A stretch of 64,000 nucleotides of DNA from Flagellimonas zhangzhouensis. GTDB lineage: Bacteria > Bacteroidota > Bacteroidia > Flavobacteriales > Flavobacteriaceae. The stretch covers positions 124,001-188,000 of the forward strand of contig NZ_FNKI01000002.1 in NCBI RefSeq assembly GCF_900102925.1. Reading direction: 5' to 3'. Each line of letters opens with the position of its first letter. Position 1 is the stretch's first letter. Below are positions 35,592-45,147 of the stretch, in pieces. Both the position numbers and the translations under genes were made by a program. Below the pieces are notes generated by a model. The model had not been told where the DNA came from. It saw only the letters and a list, made by a program, of their open reading frames with translations, and ran no database searches.

Positions 35592-37211
35592 ATGAAAACA
35601 CTGGATACTTTTGATTGGATCACCATATCCATCTACTTTTTGGTCCTATTGGGCATTGCCCTTTGGGTTATCCGAAAAAAGGAGAACAATACAGAAGATT
35701 ATTTTTTGGCAGGTAGAAACGTTGGCTGGTTTGTGGTCGGTGCATCTATTTTTGCTTCCAATATCGGATCAGAACACGTAGTAGGTCTTGCAGGAGCAGG
35801 AGCGGGTAACCGTTTGCCCATGTTGATCTATGAAATTCAAGCTTGGGTCGTATTGATTTTAGGTTGGGTGTTCCTCCCGTTTTATGCGCGAGCAGGGGTA
35901 TTCACTATGCCTGAGTTCTTGGAAAAACGTTTTGATGCCAGAGCTAGATGGATTTTATCCGTATTCTCCATCGTTGCTTATGTGCTTACCAAAATTTCTG
36001 TGACCATTTATGCGGGCGGGGTAGTAGTTTCCGCTCTTCTTGGCATTGATTTCTGGACAGGAGCCATCGCCACTGTGGTTTTAACGGGTATTTATACGGT
36101 GCTGGGAGGAATGCGAGCTGTGGTGTATACTGAAACACTACAAGCTGTGATTTTGGTGATCGGTGCTGCCGCATTGACCATTATTGGTCTTGATCACGTA
36201 GGGGGTTGGGAAAGTATGAAAGAAACCGTGACTCCAGAATATTTAAATATGTGGAGAGCGGCATCTGACCCTGATTTTCCATGGCCGCCCCTGTTGATAG
36301 CGAGTACCATTACAGGTATTTGGTATTGGTGTACCGACCAATATATTGTGCAGCGTGCCTTAACAGCAAAGAATATTAAAGAGGGTAGGAGAGGTACTAT
36401 TTTTGGTGCTTTGTTGAAGTTGTTACCCGTATTCTTGTTTTTGATTCCAGGTGTGATTGCCTTGACCTTGAAAATGAGAGGAGAATTGGAGTGGGATTCA
36501 CCAGACCAAGCATTCCCTGTTTTGATGAGTAATTTATTGCCATCTGGATTGCGTGGATTGGTAGCAGCAGGACTTTTAGCAGCATTGATGAGCTCTTTGG
36601 CTTCTGTATTCAATTCTTGTTCTACCTTGTTCACGGTTGATATCTATAAAAAACTAAGGCCCAATACGCCTGAGAAAAAATTGGTGCGTACAGGACAGAT
36701 AGCGACTATTATTGTGGTGATCATTGGTATCATTTGGATTCCGATCATGGCCAATATTTCTGGAGTACTTTACGAATACCTACAAAGTGTACAATCGTAC
36801 ATTGCACCTCCGATTACGGCGGTATTCTTATTAGGTATATTCCACAAGCGAATCAATGCCCAAGGTGCCTTTGTGACCATGATCACAGGTTTTGTGGTAG
36901 GTGCGGTACGAATCGTATTGGAGTTGGTGAAAGATTCCTTGAACCCTGATGGTTTCTGGTATTTGATGGGAGATATGAATTTCTTGTCATTCGCATCATG
37001 GTTCTTCCTGTTCTGTGTGATTTTGATTTTGGCAGTGAGTTATGCTACCAAAGCACCATCCGAAGAGCAATTGAAAAATCTCACGATGGCAACCATCGAC
37101 CCAGAAGAAAAGAAGAAAAACAAAAACAGTTACAACTGGAAAGACATTACCATTTCACTCGTTATCATCGCCATTGTGGTGTATGTAATGGTATGGTTTA
37201 ATGGTAAATAA
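35592..37211 (+). CDS. SSS-family sodium:sugar symporter (SGLT-like), probable arabinose importer
   Basis: A 539-residue inner-membrane transporter with 14 or so helices, of the solute:sodium symporter family. FLAGRNVGWFVVGASIFASN (about 38-58) with SEHVVGLAGAGAG is the SGLT-type sodium/sugar region, and FKxGRRGT-like loops follow. It closes the arabinose operon after the mutarotase. With the GPH symporter at 24157, the locus has two inner-membrane routes: this one probably for free L-arabinose and the GPH one for oligosaccharides. A perfect terminator follows within 20 nt. Confidence 0.92.
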   Translation: MKTLDTFDWITISIYFLVLLGIALWVIRKKENNTEDYFLAGRNVGWFVVGASIFASNIGSEHVVGLAGAGAGNRLPMLIYEIQAWVVLILGWVFLPFYARAGVFTMPEFLEKRFDARARWILSVFSIVAYVLTKISVTIYAGGVVVSALLGIDFWTGAIATVVLTGIYTVLGGMRAVVYTETLQAVILVIGAAALTIIGLDHVGGWESMKETVTPEYLNMWRAASDPDFPWPPLLIASTITGIWYWCTDQYIVQRALTAKNIKEGRRGTIFGALLKLLPVFLFLIPGVIALTLKMRGELEWDSPDQAFPVLMSNLLPSGLRGLVAAGLLAALMSSLASVFNSCSTLFTVDIYKKLRPNTPEKKLVRTGQIATIIVVIIGIIWIPIMANISGVLYEYLQSVQSYIAPPITAVFLLGIFHKRINAQGAFVTMITGFVVGAVRIVLELVKDSLNPDGFWYLMGDMNFLSFASWFFLFCVILILAVSYATKAPSEEQLKNLTMATIDPEEKKKNKNSYNWKDITISLVIIAIVVYVMVWFNGK

Positions 37212-37228
37212 TCGGATAGTTTATTACT

Positions 37229-37261
37229 AAAAAAGCCCCAACTTAAGTTGGGGCTTTTTTT
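37229..37261. terminator. Bidirectional terminator between the arabinose locus and the efflux operon
   Basis: AAAAAAGCCCCAACTT (37229-37244) is followed directly by its exact reverse complement (37245-37260), giving a stem of up to 16 bp with A and T tracts on either side. It lies between the convergent SSS symporter and tolC-like genes and overlaps the stop codon of the latter. Confidence 0.92.
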
Positions 37262-38570
37262 ATATCTCTAAGTTTCCTGCGAGTTGTTTCAAAAGAATCT
37301 CTGAAACCTTTGCTTGGTATTTTGCGTTACTGAGACGAACACTGGCATTTATGTAATTCAACTGTGCCGTTCTAAATTCAATGGTAGGAATAATACCAAT
37401 GCGATATTTTTCTACTGTGATTTCAAGGTTTTCCCGCGCAATTTCCTCATTGGTGGCTTCCAACTCCATCAAACTAATATTGGTTAAATAGGTTTGATAA
37501 GTGGTGTTTACCAAAGACGCCAAAGCTTGCTCCTGTTGTGCAATGGAAATCTGTGCATTTTCAAGGGCAACCTTGCCCATTTTCTCATTTCTATTTTGGT
37601 TAAAACCATCAAATAGATTTAATCGGGCACCAAAGCCATAACTAAAACCTTGCGATTCTGAACTAGTGGTAAATCCCACACTGTTCTCCGTATTTCGAAC
37701 ATTGTATCCCGAAACCACATAAACAGTAGGGTATCTGGCAGCCTTAGTTTGTTTTAATTGTAACTCACTAATGCGCTTGTTGATTTTTTCAGCTTCCAGA
37801 ATGGGATTTTCTTCTGCAACCTTAACTTCCAATTCATCCAAGTTGAGGTTTTGGTCCACAAAAATCTCTGGAATCACCTTAAAATCAATTTTGATGTCAC
37901 GGGCCAATTGCTCGTTCAACAAAATTTTAGTGTTGGTATAGGTTTCCATCTGACGCTGCATCAAAGTGCGGTCCGTGTTTAGGTCCACTTGAGCGTTCAA
38001 AACTTCTAATTTAGAAGCTTTACCTATGGTAAATCGGTTTTGGGCCAATTCAACCCGTTGCTCCGAAATGGTAAGTGTACTGTCTAGAGCTGATAACTGT
38101 TGTTGTTGCTGTACCAAGTCGTAATAGGTGGTCATCACTTCGCCAACTTTGTCCAAAATGGTTTGTTTCAGTTCTGCAGCACCTAATTTTTCATTTTCCT
38201 TAAGCTGTTCACGATTGGCAAACATCCGCAGTCCATCAAAAACAGTCCACTCCAAGGCAACCCCATAAGTTAAGCTCTTGTTTTCGGCATTGTCCATCAC
38301 GATTTCATCGCCATTGGACCGAACTTGCGTAATGTTTTGCGTACTTCTATCGTCTGCCACACTAGCCGAAACCTGCGGCAACATGCCTGCTTGTCCAGCA
38401 GTAGAGCCCAATGAGTCAATTTTAAGGTCGTTACGGGCTGTTTTAATTTGGTAGTTATTTTCCAAGGCAATTTTAATTGCCTCTTCCACATCGAGTACCT
38501 CTTGTGAAAAACCACAAAGGATACCGCCAAGAATTAAAAAAAGAAGGTTGGTTGATTTTTTTAAGGCCAT
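37260..38570 (-). CDS. tolC: TolC-family outer membrane efflux protein
   Basis: The outer-membrane channel of a tripartite efflux pump, 436 residues with a signal peptide (LLFLILGGILCGFSQ, about 8-22). Two outer-membrane-efflux repeats are visible, each starting with an ALENNYQIKTARNDL-like or GKASKLEVLNAQVDLN-like helix. The gene is the last of a three-gene operon, one base after the RND gene. Substrate not readable from sequence. Confidence 0.92.
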   Translation of the reverse strand: MALKKSTNLLFLILGGILCGFSQEVLDVEEAIKIALENNYQIKTARNDLKIDSLGSTAGQAGMLPQVSASVADDRSTQNITQVRSNGDEIVMDNAENKSLTYGVALEWTVFDGLRMFANREQLKENEKLGAAELKQTILDKVGEVMTTYYDLVQQQQQLSALDSTLTISEQRVELAQNRFTIGKASKLEVLNAQVDLNTDRTLMQRQMETYTNTKILLNEQLARDIKIDFKVIPEIFVDQNLNLDELEVKVAEENPILEAEKINKRISELQLKQTKAARYPTVYVVSGYNVRNTENSVGFTTSSESQGFSYGFGARLNLFDGFNQNRNEKMGKVALENAQISIAQQEQALASLVNTTYQTYLTNISLMELEATNEEIARENLEITVEKYRIGIIPTIEFRTAQLNYINASVRLSNAKYQAKVSEILLKQLAGNLEI

Positions 38571-38571
38571 A

Positions 38572-41500
38572 CTAGGTAGTTTCTAGGGCTTTGAATTCAG
38601 GTCTTTGCACTTTTTTGCGAGACCACATTAAATACAATGCGGGTATTATGAATAATGTCAATGCCAATGAGAACATAGTTCCTCCTATAATTACAACTCC
38701 CATACCTGTTCTACTTTGTGATGCAGCACCCAAGGACAAAGCGATGGGGAGTGCACCCAAAGCTACAGTTAAACTTGTCATTAAAATAGGGCGTAGTCGA
38801 GATACGGAGGCTTTCATAATGGCATCCATTTTTGATAGACTTTCATCTTCTTCTTGAAGCTGATTGGCAAATTCCACAATAAGAATTCCGTTTTTGGTCA
38901 CCAGACCAATCAACATGATAGTACCGATCTGACTAAAGATGTTCCAACTTTCACCGAACAACCAAAGTGAGAACATTGCTCCAGCTACCGCCATTGGTAC
39001 AGTAAGAATAATAATGAATGGATCGATAAAACTTTCAAACTGTGCAGCCAAAATCAAGAATATCAACACAAAGGCCAATCCAAATGCAAATGCTGTGTTG
39101 GAACTACTTTCCACAAAGTCTCTCGACTCACCACCAAGGTCTGTAGTGAAAGTATCGTCTAAAATGCGTTCTTTTATAGCTTCCATCGCGTCTATACCAT
39201 CACCCATACTTTTTCCTGGGGCCAAGTTGGCCGAAACGGTGGCCGACATGTATCGGTTGTTATGGTACAATTGAGGTGGACTACTATGTTCTGATATATT
39301 CACCAAGTTGTCCAATTGAATCAATTGCCCTTGTTCGTTTTTTACAAAAATGGACGTTAAATCCATGGGTTCGTTTCTATCTTGTCTATCGAATTGTCCA
39401 ATAACTTGATATTGCTTGCCGTTCATTAAGAAATACCCAAATCGTTGCCCACTGAGCGATAATTGAAGTGTTTGTGCCACATCGCGAACAGAAACTCCTA
39501 AACTCTCCGCTTTTTCCCGATCGATTGTCACATAAATTTCGGGCTTGTTGAATTTTAGGTTCACATCCACAAAAGAAAAAGTTGGGTCTTTTTCAGCCTC
39601 GGCCATAAACTCTGGAATTTTTTCTTCCAGTTTTTCAAAGTTTTTGGCTTGAATAATAAATTGCAAAGGAGCCCCTCCACGTTTGTTCACCGAAATCGTC
39701 GGTTTTTGGAAGACACTCGATTTTCCTCCAACGTAAGATTTTGCCCATTTACTAAAACTGTCTGCTATTTCTGCTTGGGAGCGTTCACGTTCATTGGGTT
39801 CCACCAAAATTATACTAGCACGACCACTATTTACAGACTGGGCGCCAAACCCTGGAGATGTCATGATAAGTCCTACTTTGGCTTCTGGAATGGAATCTAT
39901 CACCAAATCGGTGATGTCATTCATGTATTTTTCCATGTAATCATACGATGAACCCTCTGGAGCCTTTACCACAAGTCTTACATAACTTCTATCATCGTAT
40001 GGAGCCGTTTCTTTTTTCAAGAGGTTGTAGAAGAGTACAATTACTCCAATGCAGGCAAAAAGTATGGGAAAACTGATCCATTTTTTACCAATGAATTGTT
40101 TTAATGATTTTTCATAAGACTCATTCATCCGCACGAAAAACTTCTCCGTAACCTGATAAAATTTAGATTGGTTTTGCTTTCCTGGTTTTATCAGATATGC
40201 ATTAAGCATCGGAGTCAAGGTCAACGAAACAAAAGCCGAGACCAGTACCGCCGAACTGAGTACTACTCCAAATTCTCGAAACAGTCGTCCAACGAAACCT
40301 TCCAAAAAGATAACAGGTAAAAACACCGCTGCCAGCGTCACCGAAATGGAAATTACAGCAAAGAATATTTCTTGTGAACCTTTTATAGCAGCTTCAATGG
40401 GTGACATGCCCTCTTCAACCTTTTTGTAAATGTTTTCAGTAACCACGATTCCGTCATCCACCACCAAGCCTGTTGCCAAAACAATGGCTAATAAGGTTAA
40501 TACGTTGATTGAGAATCCGAACATCCACATAATGAAGAATGTGGCAATCAAGGATACTGGAATATCGATCAATGGTCTTACGGCCATGGACCAGTTCCTG
40601 AAGAAGAAATAAATCACCAAGATTACCAAAACAATGGAGATGAGTAGGGTTTCTGCTACCTCGGTCACCGCTCTTCGAACAAAAACGGTGTCATCCACAA
40701 CAATATTCAATTTAATGTCGTCTGGAAGATCTTTTTTAAGTTGCTCGTATTCTTCGTAAAAAGCATCGGCAATCTCTAAGTAATTAGTTCCAGGTTGTGC
40801 AATAATGGCTGTTGCCGTCATCAACTGACCTAAATTGGTCATTTTGGTCTCCATGTTCTCGGCTTCCAAAGTAGCTCGCCCGATGTCACTTAAATGCACC
40901 AATTTTTCTCCATCGTTTTTAATTACGATGTTGTTGAACTGCTCTTCAGTGTTCAGGTTACCGATGGTTCTAACCGTAAGTTCCGTATTGTCACCCGTCA
41001 ATTTTCCAGATGGCAATTCAATATTTTGAGAAAGCAATGCACTGCGAACATCAGCAACAGTAAGTCCGTATGCGGCCAACTTAATTGGGTCTATCCACAA
41101 ACGCATGGCATAACGGCGCTGTCCCCAAATTTGAATACTACTTACACCAGGTATGGTCTCTAATCGTTGTGCCACCACATTTTCGGCAAAATCGGAAAGT
41201 TCCAAAATGTTTTTGGTATCACTTTGAATGGTCATGGACAGAATTCGCTCTGCATTGGTATCCGATTTTGACACTACTGGTGGAGCATCCAAATCATCAG
41301 GCAGTCTTCGAACGGCTTGGGAAACTTTGTCACGAACATCGTTTGCAGCCTCTTCCAAATTCTTGTCCAAATTAAACTCTATACTTATGGAACTGGATCC
41401 TTGAACACTGGAGGAGGTAATATTTCGAATACCATCAATGGAGTTGATGGCTTTTTCGAGGGGTTCCGTTATTTGGGATTCAATAATATCGGCATTTGCG

Positions 41501-41658
41501 CCAGAATAGTTGGTTCTTACCGAAACCACTGCAGGCTCAATGGATGGAAATTCCCGAATACCGAGATAGGTATAGCCAATGGCCCCAAATATGACAATGG
41601 CGATGTTCATTACAATTGCAAGAACAGGCCGTTTTATACTGATGGTAGATAAATTCAT
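38572..41658 (-). CDS. RND-family multidrug efflux permease (AcrB/MexB-like HAE1)
   Basis: The proton-driven inner-membrane pump, 1028 residues, with 12 transmembrane helices and two large periplasmic loops. The N-terminus FSxISIKRPVLAIVMNIAI-type and the helix 4 block LLAIVLATGLVVDDGIVVTEN (about 393-415) contain the conserved Asp pair of the proton relay. The second-half match is GTIMLIGLVTKNGILIVEFAN. Length and layout fit HAE1 pumps. The gene overlaps the MFP gene by one base at 41658, so the pump is made as one unit. Substrate class (drugs, bile-like compounds, fatty acids) unknown. Confidence 0.95.
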   Translation of the reverse strand: MNLSTISIKRPVLAIVMNIAIVIFGAIGYTYLGIREFPSIEPAVVSVRTNYSGANADIIESQITEPLEKAINSIDGIRNITSSSVQGSSSISIEFNLDKNLEEAANDVRDKVSQAVRRLPDDLDAPPVVSKSDTNAERILSMTIQSDTKNILELSDFAENVVAQRLETIPGVSSIQIWGQRRYAMRLWIDPIKLAAYGLTVADVRSALLSQNIELPSGKLTGDNTELTVRTIGNLNTEEQFNNIVIKNDGEKLVHLSDIGRATLEAENMETKMTNLGQLMTATAIIAQPGTNYLEIADAFYEEYEQLKKDLPDDIKLNIVVDDTVFVRRAVTEVAETLLISIVLVILVIYFFFRNWSMAVRPLIDIPVSLIATFFIMWMFGFSINVLTLLAIVLATGLVVDDGIVVTENIYKKVEEGMSPIEAAIKGSQEIFFAVISISVTLAAVFLPVIFLEGFVGRLFREFGVVLSSAVLVSAFVSLTLTPMLNAYLIKPGKQNQSKFYQVTEKFFVRMNESYEKSLKQFIGKKWISFPILFACIGVIVLFYNLLKKETAPYDDRSYVRLVVKAPEGSSYDYMEKYMNDITDLVIDSIPEAKVGLIMTSPGFGAQSVNSGRASIILVEPNERERSQAEIADSFSKWAKSYVGGKSSVFQKPTISVNKRGGAPLQFIIQAKNFEKLEEKIPEFMAEAEKDPTFSFVDVNLKFNKPEIYVTIDREKAESLGVSVRDVAQTLQLSLSGQRFGYFLMNGKQYQVIGQFDRQDRNEPMDLTSIFVKNEQGQLIQLDNLVNISEHSSPPQLYHNNRYMSATVSANLAPGKSMGDGIDAMEAIKERILDDTFTTDLGGESRDFVESSSNTAFAFGLAFVLIFLILAAQFESFIDPFIIILTVPMAVAGAMFSLWLFGESWNIFSQIGTIMLIGLVTKNGILIVEFANQLQEEDESLSKMDAIMKASVSRLRPILMTSLTVALGALPIALSLGAASQSRTGMGVVIIGGTMFSLALTLFIIPALYLMWSRKKVQRPEFKALETT

Positions 41659-42731
41659 TACTCGGTAATTGCAGGTTTGGAATCTTCAAGCTTCACTTTG
41701 ATGGGTGTTCCATTTTGCAGAGCCATAACTCCGTAGGTAACAATGGTATCCCCTTCATGCAAACCAGAAAGCACACGAACCGAGCTTCCTGTTCTGGATC
41801 CAATTTCAACATCAATTTCCTTGGCAACCCCATTTTGGGCCACAAAAATCCTTTTTCCGTTTTGTACAGGGATAAGGGCTTCGGTAGGCACCAAAATTGC
41901 ATTGTTTACAGTTTCGAGCGGTAATTTGATGTTGGCAAAAGCGCCAGGGTACAATTTATTTTCATGATTGTCCATAATGGCTCTCATCCGCAAGGTACGG
42001 GTGGCGATGTCCACTTGTGGATCAATTGCATAAATATTCGCTTCGTATTCTTCTTTGCTATCCGAAGTGGTAAAGTTCAGTACAGTTCCCACATGAACTT
42101 TGGAGGCATATTTTTCAGGAATGGCGAATGTAATTTTCAATTCATCCGTATTTACCAACTTGGCAATTACGGTAGAAGGCGTTACATAAGTTCCTTTGGA
42201 AATGGTACGTAAACCAATGGTTCCAGCGAAAGGAGCTCTAACCTTGGTTTTGGATATTTGGGCATCAATAAGTTCGGCTTCTGCATTTGCTGATTGAAAA
42301 TCTGCACTGGCAATATCGTATTCTTCTTGGCTAATGGCTTGCTTCTCCAAAAGTAATTTTGCTCTTCTTTCGTTCTCGGAAGCCAATTTTTTTGCGGTAA
42401 GCGCCTTGGATAGTTGGGCACGCAGTTCAATATCATTCACTTGAACCAAGATTTGACCTTCGGCAACTTTGGTTCCTTCTTTAAAATTAATGCTTTCGAT
42501 AATCCCTGAAACTTCGCTTCGAATATCAATTTCCTCATCGGCTTCTAGGGTACCCGAAATGGCAATGTTGTCGTCAAAGGTTTGGGTCTTTAAGACCATA
42601 CCTGAAACTGTGGCGATGTTGGGACCAGAATTATTTGATTTTCCAACTTCGGCATTGGAATTTATCCGATAGATGACAAGGGCTCCTATTCCAACGGCCA
42701 ATAGGGTGTAGACAATGTATTTTACTTTCAT
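41658..42731 (-). CDS. Periplasmic adaptor (MFP/HlyD family) of RND pump
   Basis: Links the RND pump to the TolC-like channel; 357 residues. An N-terminal membrane anchor (about 6-22) is followed by a lipoyl-like segment (IDIRSEVSGIIESINFKEG and VRAPFAGTIGLRTISKG halves), an alpha-hairpin (about 105-160) and a beta-barrel domain. First gene of the operon; the preceding region holds a -7 element and two inverted repeats. No regulator gene is adjacent, so any repressor would be encoded elsewhere. Confidence 0.94.
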   Translation of the reverse strand: MKVKYIVYTLLAVGIGALVIYRINSNAEVGKSNNSGPNIATVSGMVLKTQTFDDNIAISGTLEADEEIDIRSEVSGIIESINFKEGTKVAEGQILVQVNDIELRAQLSKALTAKKLASENERRAKLLLEKQAISQEEYDIASADFQSANAEAELIDAQISKTKVRAPFAGTIGLRTISKGTYVTPSTVIAKLVNTDELKITFAIPEKYASKVHVGTVLNFTTSDSKEEYEANIYAIDPQVDIATRTLRMRAIMDNHENKLYPGAFANIKLPLETVNNAILVPTEALIPVQNGKRIFVAQNGVAKEIDVEIGSRTGSSVRVLSGLHEGDTIVTYGVMALQNGTPIKVKLEDSKPAITE

Positions 42732-42996
42732 TTTGGTTTGGTGGATGGTGGTACTTTACTATAAAATATAGTACTGCCTCAAAGATAAAATTAACGCTTG
42801 TGTTAATCCATTGCCCCGATGATATTTAACACCGCAATCCCCTAAACGGCCTTATCGTTGGGGCTAACACCATATAAACGGGGGTAAACATCAAAAAAGA
42901 CTGGTTTAATTTGTTAAATTTTAGTAATTTATAGTCTGACCAAAGTCATTTTTTTTGGATTGTTCAGAAGTTAACTTTGATTAAAGTGAAGTCGTT
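42732..42996. promoter_or_regulatory. Divergent efflux/usp intergenic region with promoter and two inverted repeats
   Basis: For the efflux operon (minus strand) a perfect -7 box TATCTTTG is read from 42787 to 42780; the -33 match is weak. TACTATA-AAA-TATAGTA at 42757-42773 is a perfect 17-nt inverted repeat falling at the expected transcription start, and ATTAAC (42790-42795) with GTTAAT (42802-42807) is a second one lying between -33 and -7. Both look like repressor sites. On the plus strand TAACTTTG (42972-42979) is a possible -7 box for the usp pair, with TTTG at 42954-42957 closer than usual. The 42810-42950 part shows nothing else clear. Confidence 0.55.
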
Positions 42997-43842
42997 ATGA
43001 GAACAGTACTTATACCTACGGATTTTTCAAAGAATGCTTTGCATGCGATTCAATATGCCCAAGAGCTTTTTAAATGTGAACGGGCCTGCTTTTTTATTTT
43101 GAATGCTTATGCAGAGGATGTTTACGGGGAATTTCATAATGCTTCACAAAATGATATTGAGAAGTATAAGGAAGAAAAGCGACAAGAAGTTCAGAAAAAA
43201 TTGGATGATTTGTTGGATGGCGTTGTTGGAACCCCGCCCAATCCATTGCACACCTTTGAAACCATTGCCAGTTTTGATAATCTCGTTGATAGTGTAAACG
43301 ATTTTGTGGACGAGATGAATATTGATTTGGTGATTATGGGAACCAAAGGGGAAACAAGTGACCATAAAACCACCTTTGGGAGCTATACCATCGAAATTTT
43401 TAAATATGTAAAATGTCCAGTGTTGGCAGTACCTGAAGATTTCGATTACAGGCAACCTAAGTCCATTTTATTTCCAACAGATTATATGTTGCCCTACAAA
43501 CGCAGGGAATTGAAACTGTTGGGTGATATGGCGGGTAAGTTTAAGTCCAACATCCATTGTTTGTATATCACAGATTTTGAGGATTTGAGCCTAAGACAAG
43601 AGGATAACAGGCTCTTTTTGGAGCAAACTTTGTCGCGTCCTTTTGTTCATTTTGAAACTACTTCGGTTAAAAACAAGGCCGAAGCCATTTTGGAGCATTT
43701 AGAGGATAAGGATGCAGGCATGTTGGTCATGGTGAATTCCAGACATTCATTTTTTGAAGATATGTTGTACAGGTCCACCGTTGATTTATTGGGCTTGAAG
43801 GTGAAAGTGCCATTTTTGGTCATGCAGAATTTAAAACGCTAA
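42997..43842 (+). CDS. Universal stress protein, double UspA domain
   Basis: A 281-residue cytosolic protein made of two Usp folds (about 1-145 and 150-281). The first starts TVLIPTDFSKNALHAIQYA and has the ATP-binding-like block VIMGTKGETSDHKTTFGS near residue 112; the second is more divergent (ILFPTDY... LVMVNSRHSFFEDML). Tandem Usp proteins are common in Bacteroidota and respond to starvation or oxygen/redox stress in other species. It is 4 nt upstream of a paralogue, forming a two-gene unit. Confidence 0.9.
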   Translation: MRTVLIPTDFSKNALHAIQYAQELFKCERACFFILNAYAEDVYGEFHNASQNDIEKYKEEKRQEVQKKLDDLLDGVVGTPPNPLHTFETIASFDNLVDSVNDFVDEMNIDLVIMGTKGETSDHKTTFGSYTIEIFKYVKCPVLAVPEDFDYRQPKSILFPTDYMLPYKRRELKLLGDMAGKFKSNIHCLYITDFEDLSLRQEDNRLFLEQTLSRPFVHFETTSVKNKAEAILEHLEDKDAGMLVMVNSRHSFFEDMLYRSTVDLLGLKVKVPFLVMQNLKR

Positions 43843-43846
43843 AATC

Positions 43847-44707
43847 ATGAAAAAGATACGGGTCATATTGCCCACGGATTTTTCAAAGAATGCATGGAAT
43901 GCCGTGGAATATGCCCTGACAATTTTTAAAGATACATCCTGTGATTTCTTTATTTTAAACTCCTATCAAATAGGTGCTTCGGGCTTATCAACAAAAATGG
44001 CAGGTGCCAATAGTACTCGGTTGTACAACTTGATAAAGGAGGAATCCGAGCGGGAATTGGCTGCTATTTTGAAGAAAGTTCAAGAATTGGATACCAACCC
44101 TGAACATACTTTTAAAACACTTTCCATTGCTGATAGTTTGGTAAATGCCATTGGCAAAGTGGTGTATCGAGAAGAGGTGGACTATGTGATTATTGGCACC
44201 ACAGGCGCCTCTGGTCTTAAAGAGGTATTTATGGGCAGTAACACCTATAAAATTATTAAAGAGATTGATTTTTGTCCAGTTATTGCCGTGCCAGCAGATT
44301 TTAAAATGGAAAATGGCATCAAATCCATTTTATTGGCGACAGGCTACGACCATTTATTTGAAGCTTACGAATTACAGCCCATTTTAAATTTGGCGAAACA
44401 TTTTACCTCTAAATTATATATCACCCATGTCGGTGATGTTGAAGGGTTGTCGCCAGAGCAACAGGCTTCCCAAGAAGCTTTAAAAAATCTTTTATCGGAT
44501 GTTGATTTTGAAATCGTGGATATTGATAAAGATTCAACGGTGACTCATTCCATTCAGAAAATGGTGGAAGGGGATCATGATATTGATTTATTGGTTATGA
44601 TCAACCACGGAAGAGGATTTTTTGAACGGTTGACCCGCGAGCCTGTCATCAAAAAAGTATCTTTCAATTCACAGGTACCGTTTCTGGTTATCGACCTTTT
44701 TAAATAA
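43847..44707 (+). CDS. Universal stress protein, double UspA domain (paralogue)
   Basis: A 286-residue tandem Usp protein related to the one just upstream; both begin with an ILPTDFSKNAWNAVEYA-like strand-helix. The nucleotide-binding-type motif VIIGTTGASGLKEVFMGSNT lies near residue 108, while the second domain ends with LVMINHGRGFFERLTRE. The gene pair probably arose by duplication. It converges on thioredoxin with a single base between the stops. Confidence 0.9.
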   Translation: MKKIRVILPTDFSKNAWNAVEYALTIFKDTSCDFFILNSYQIGASGLSTKMAGANSTRLYNLIKEESERELAAILKKVQELDTNPEHTFKTLSIADSLVNAIGKVVYREEVDYVIIGTTGASGLKEVFMGSNTYKIIKEIDFCPVIAVPADFKMENGIKSILLATGYDHLFEAYELQPILNLAKHFTSKLYITHVGDVEGLSPEQQASQEALKNLLSDVDFEIVDIDKDSTVTHSIQKMVEGDHDIDLLVMINHGRGFFERLTREPVIKKVSFNSQVPFLVIDLFK

Positions 44708-44708
44708 A

Positions 44709-45008
44709 TTATAGGTAAGATTTAGCCAATTGCACCAATTCGGCTTTTTGAAGTACGCCCGATTGTCGCCAAAGCTGTTTACCTTCTTTAAAAAACATTA
44801 AGGTGGGCACACCTCTAACTTGGAAGGTATTGGCAAGTGACTGATTTTTATCAACGTCAATCTTTACAATTTTCAAGTCTTCGCCCATTTCATCTTTCAC
44901 CTGTTTTAAAATGGGAGCCAACATTTTACAGGGCCCGCACCATTCAGCAGAAAAATCTACGAGTACCAATTGTTCGGAATTGATTAAAGAAGAAAAACTA
45001 CCTTTCAT
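44709..45008 (-). CDS. trxA: Thioredoxin
   Basis: A 99-residue thiol-disulfide reductase. The redox motif WCGPC is at residues 23-27, cis-Pro in RGVPTLMFF near 68. The start is set at 45008 (MKGSFSSLIN), since the longer frame to 45266 adds a segment with no homology-like features that overlaps the DUF1080 gene. It is a single gene convergent with the usp pair and may help keep cytosolic thiols reduced. It is a little shorter than E. coli TrxA at the N-terminus. Confidence 0.93.
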   Translation of the reverse strand: MKGSFSSLINSEQLVLVDFSAEWCGPCKMLAPILKQVKDEMGEDLKIVKIDVDKNQSLANTFQVRGVPTLMFFKEGKQLWRQSGVLQKAELVQLAKSYL

Positions 45009-45147
45009 GATTCTAAAATTTATGCTGCAAGTTAAAAAATAGGTGGGGCAATCTTGGTAATTAAAGTTACAATAGAATTTTGAAATGGGTATCGACCAAT
45101 GTCTTTTTCCTATCTTTATTCGCTGCACATAAAAACAACTACATTCC

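Noticed and set aside
36194..36634. 146-residue minus-strand frame inside the SSS symporter
   Set aside because: Shadow of a clear coding frame; no start region and no recognisable domain.
42958..42979. TTTG/TAACTTTG as a full -33/-7 promoter for the usp pair
   Set aside because: The gap is 14 bases, shorter than the usual 17-23, so only the -7 box is kept as possible.
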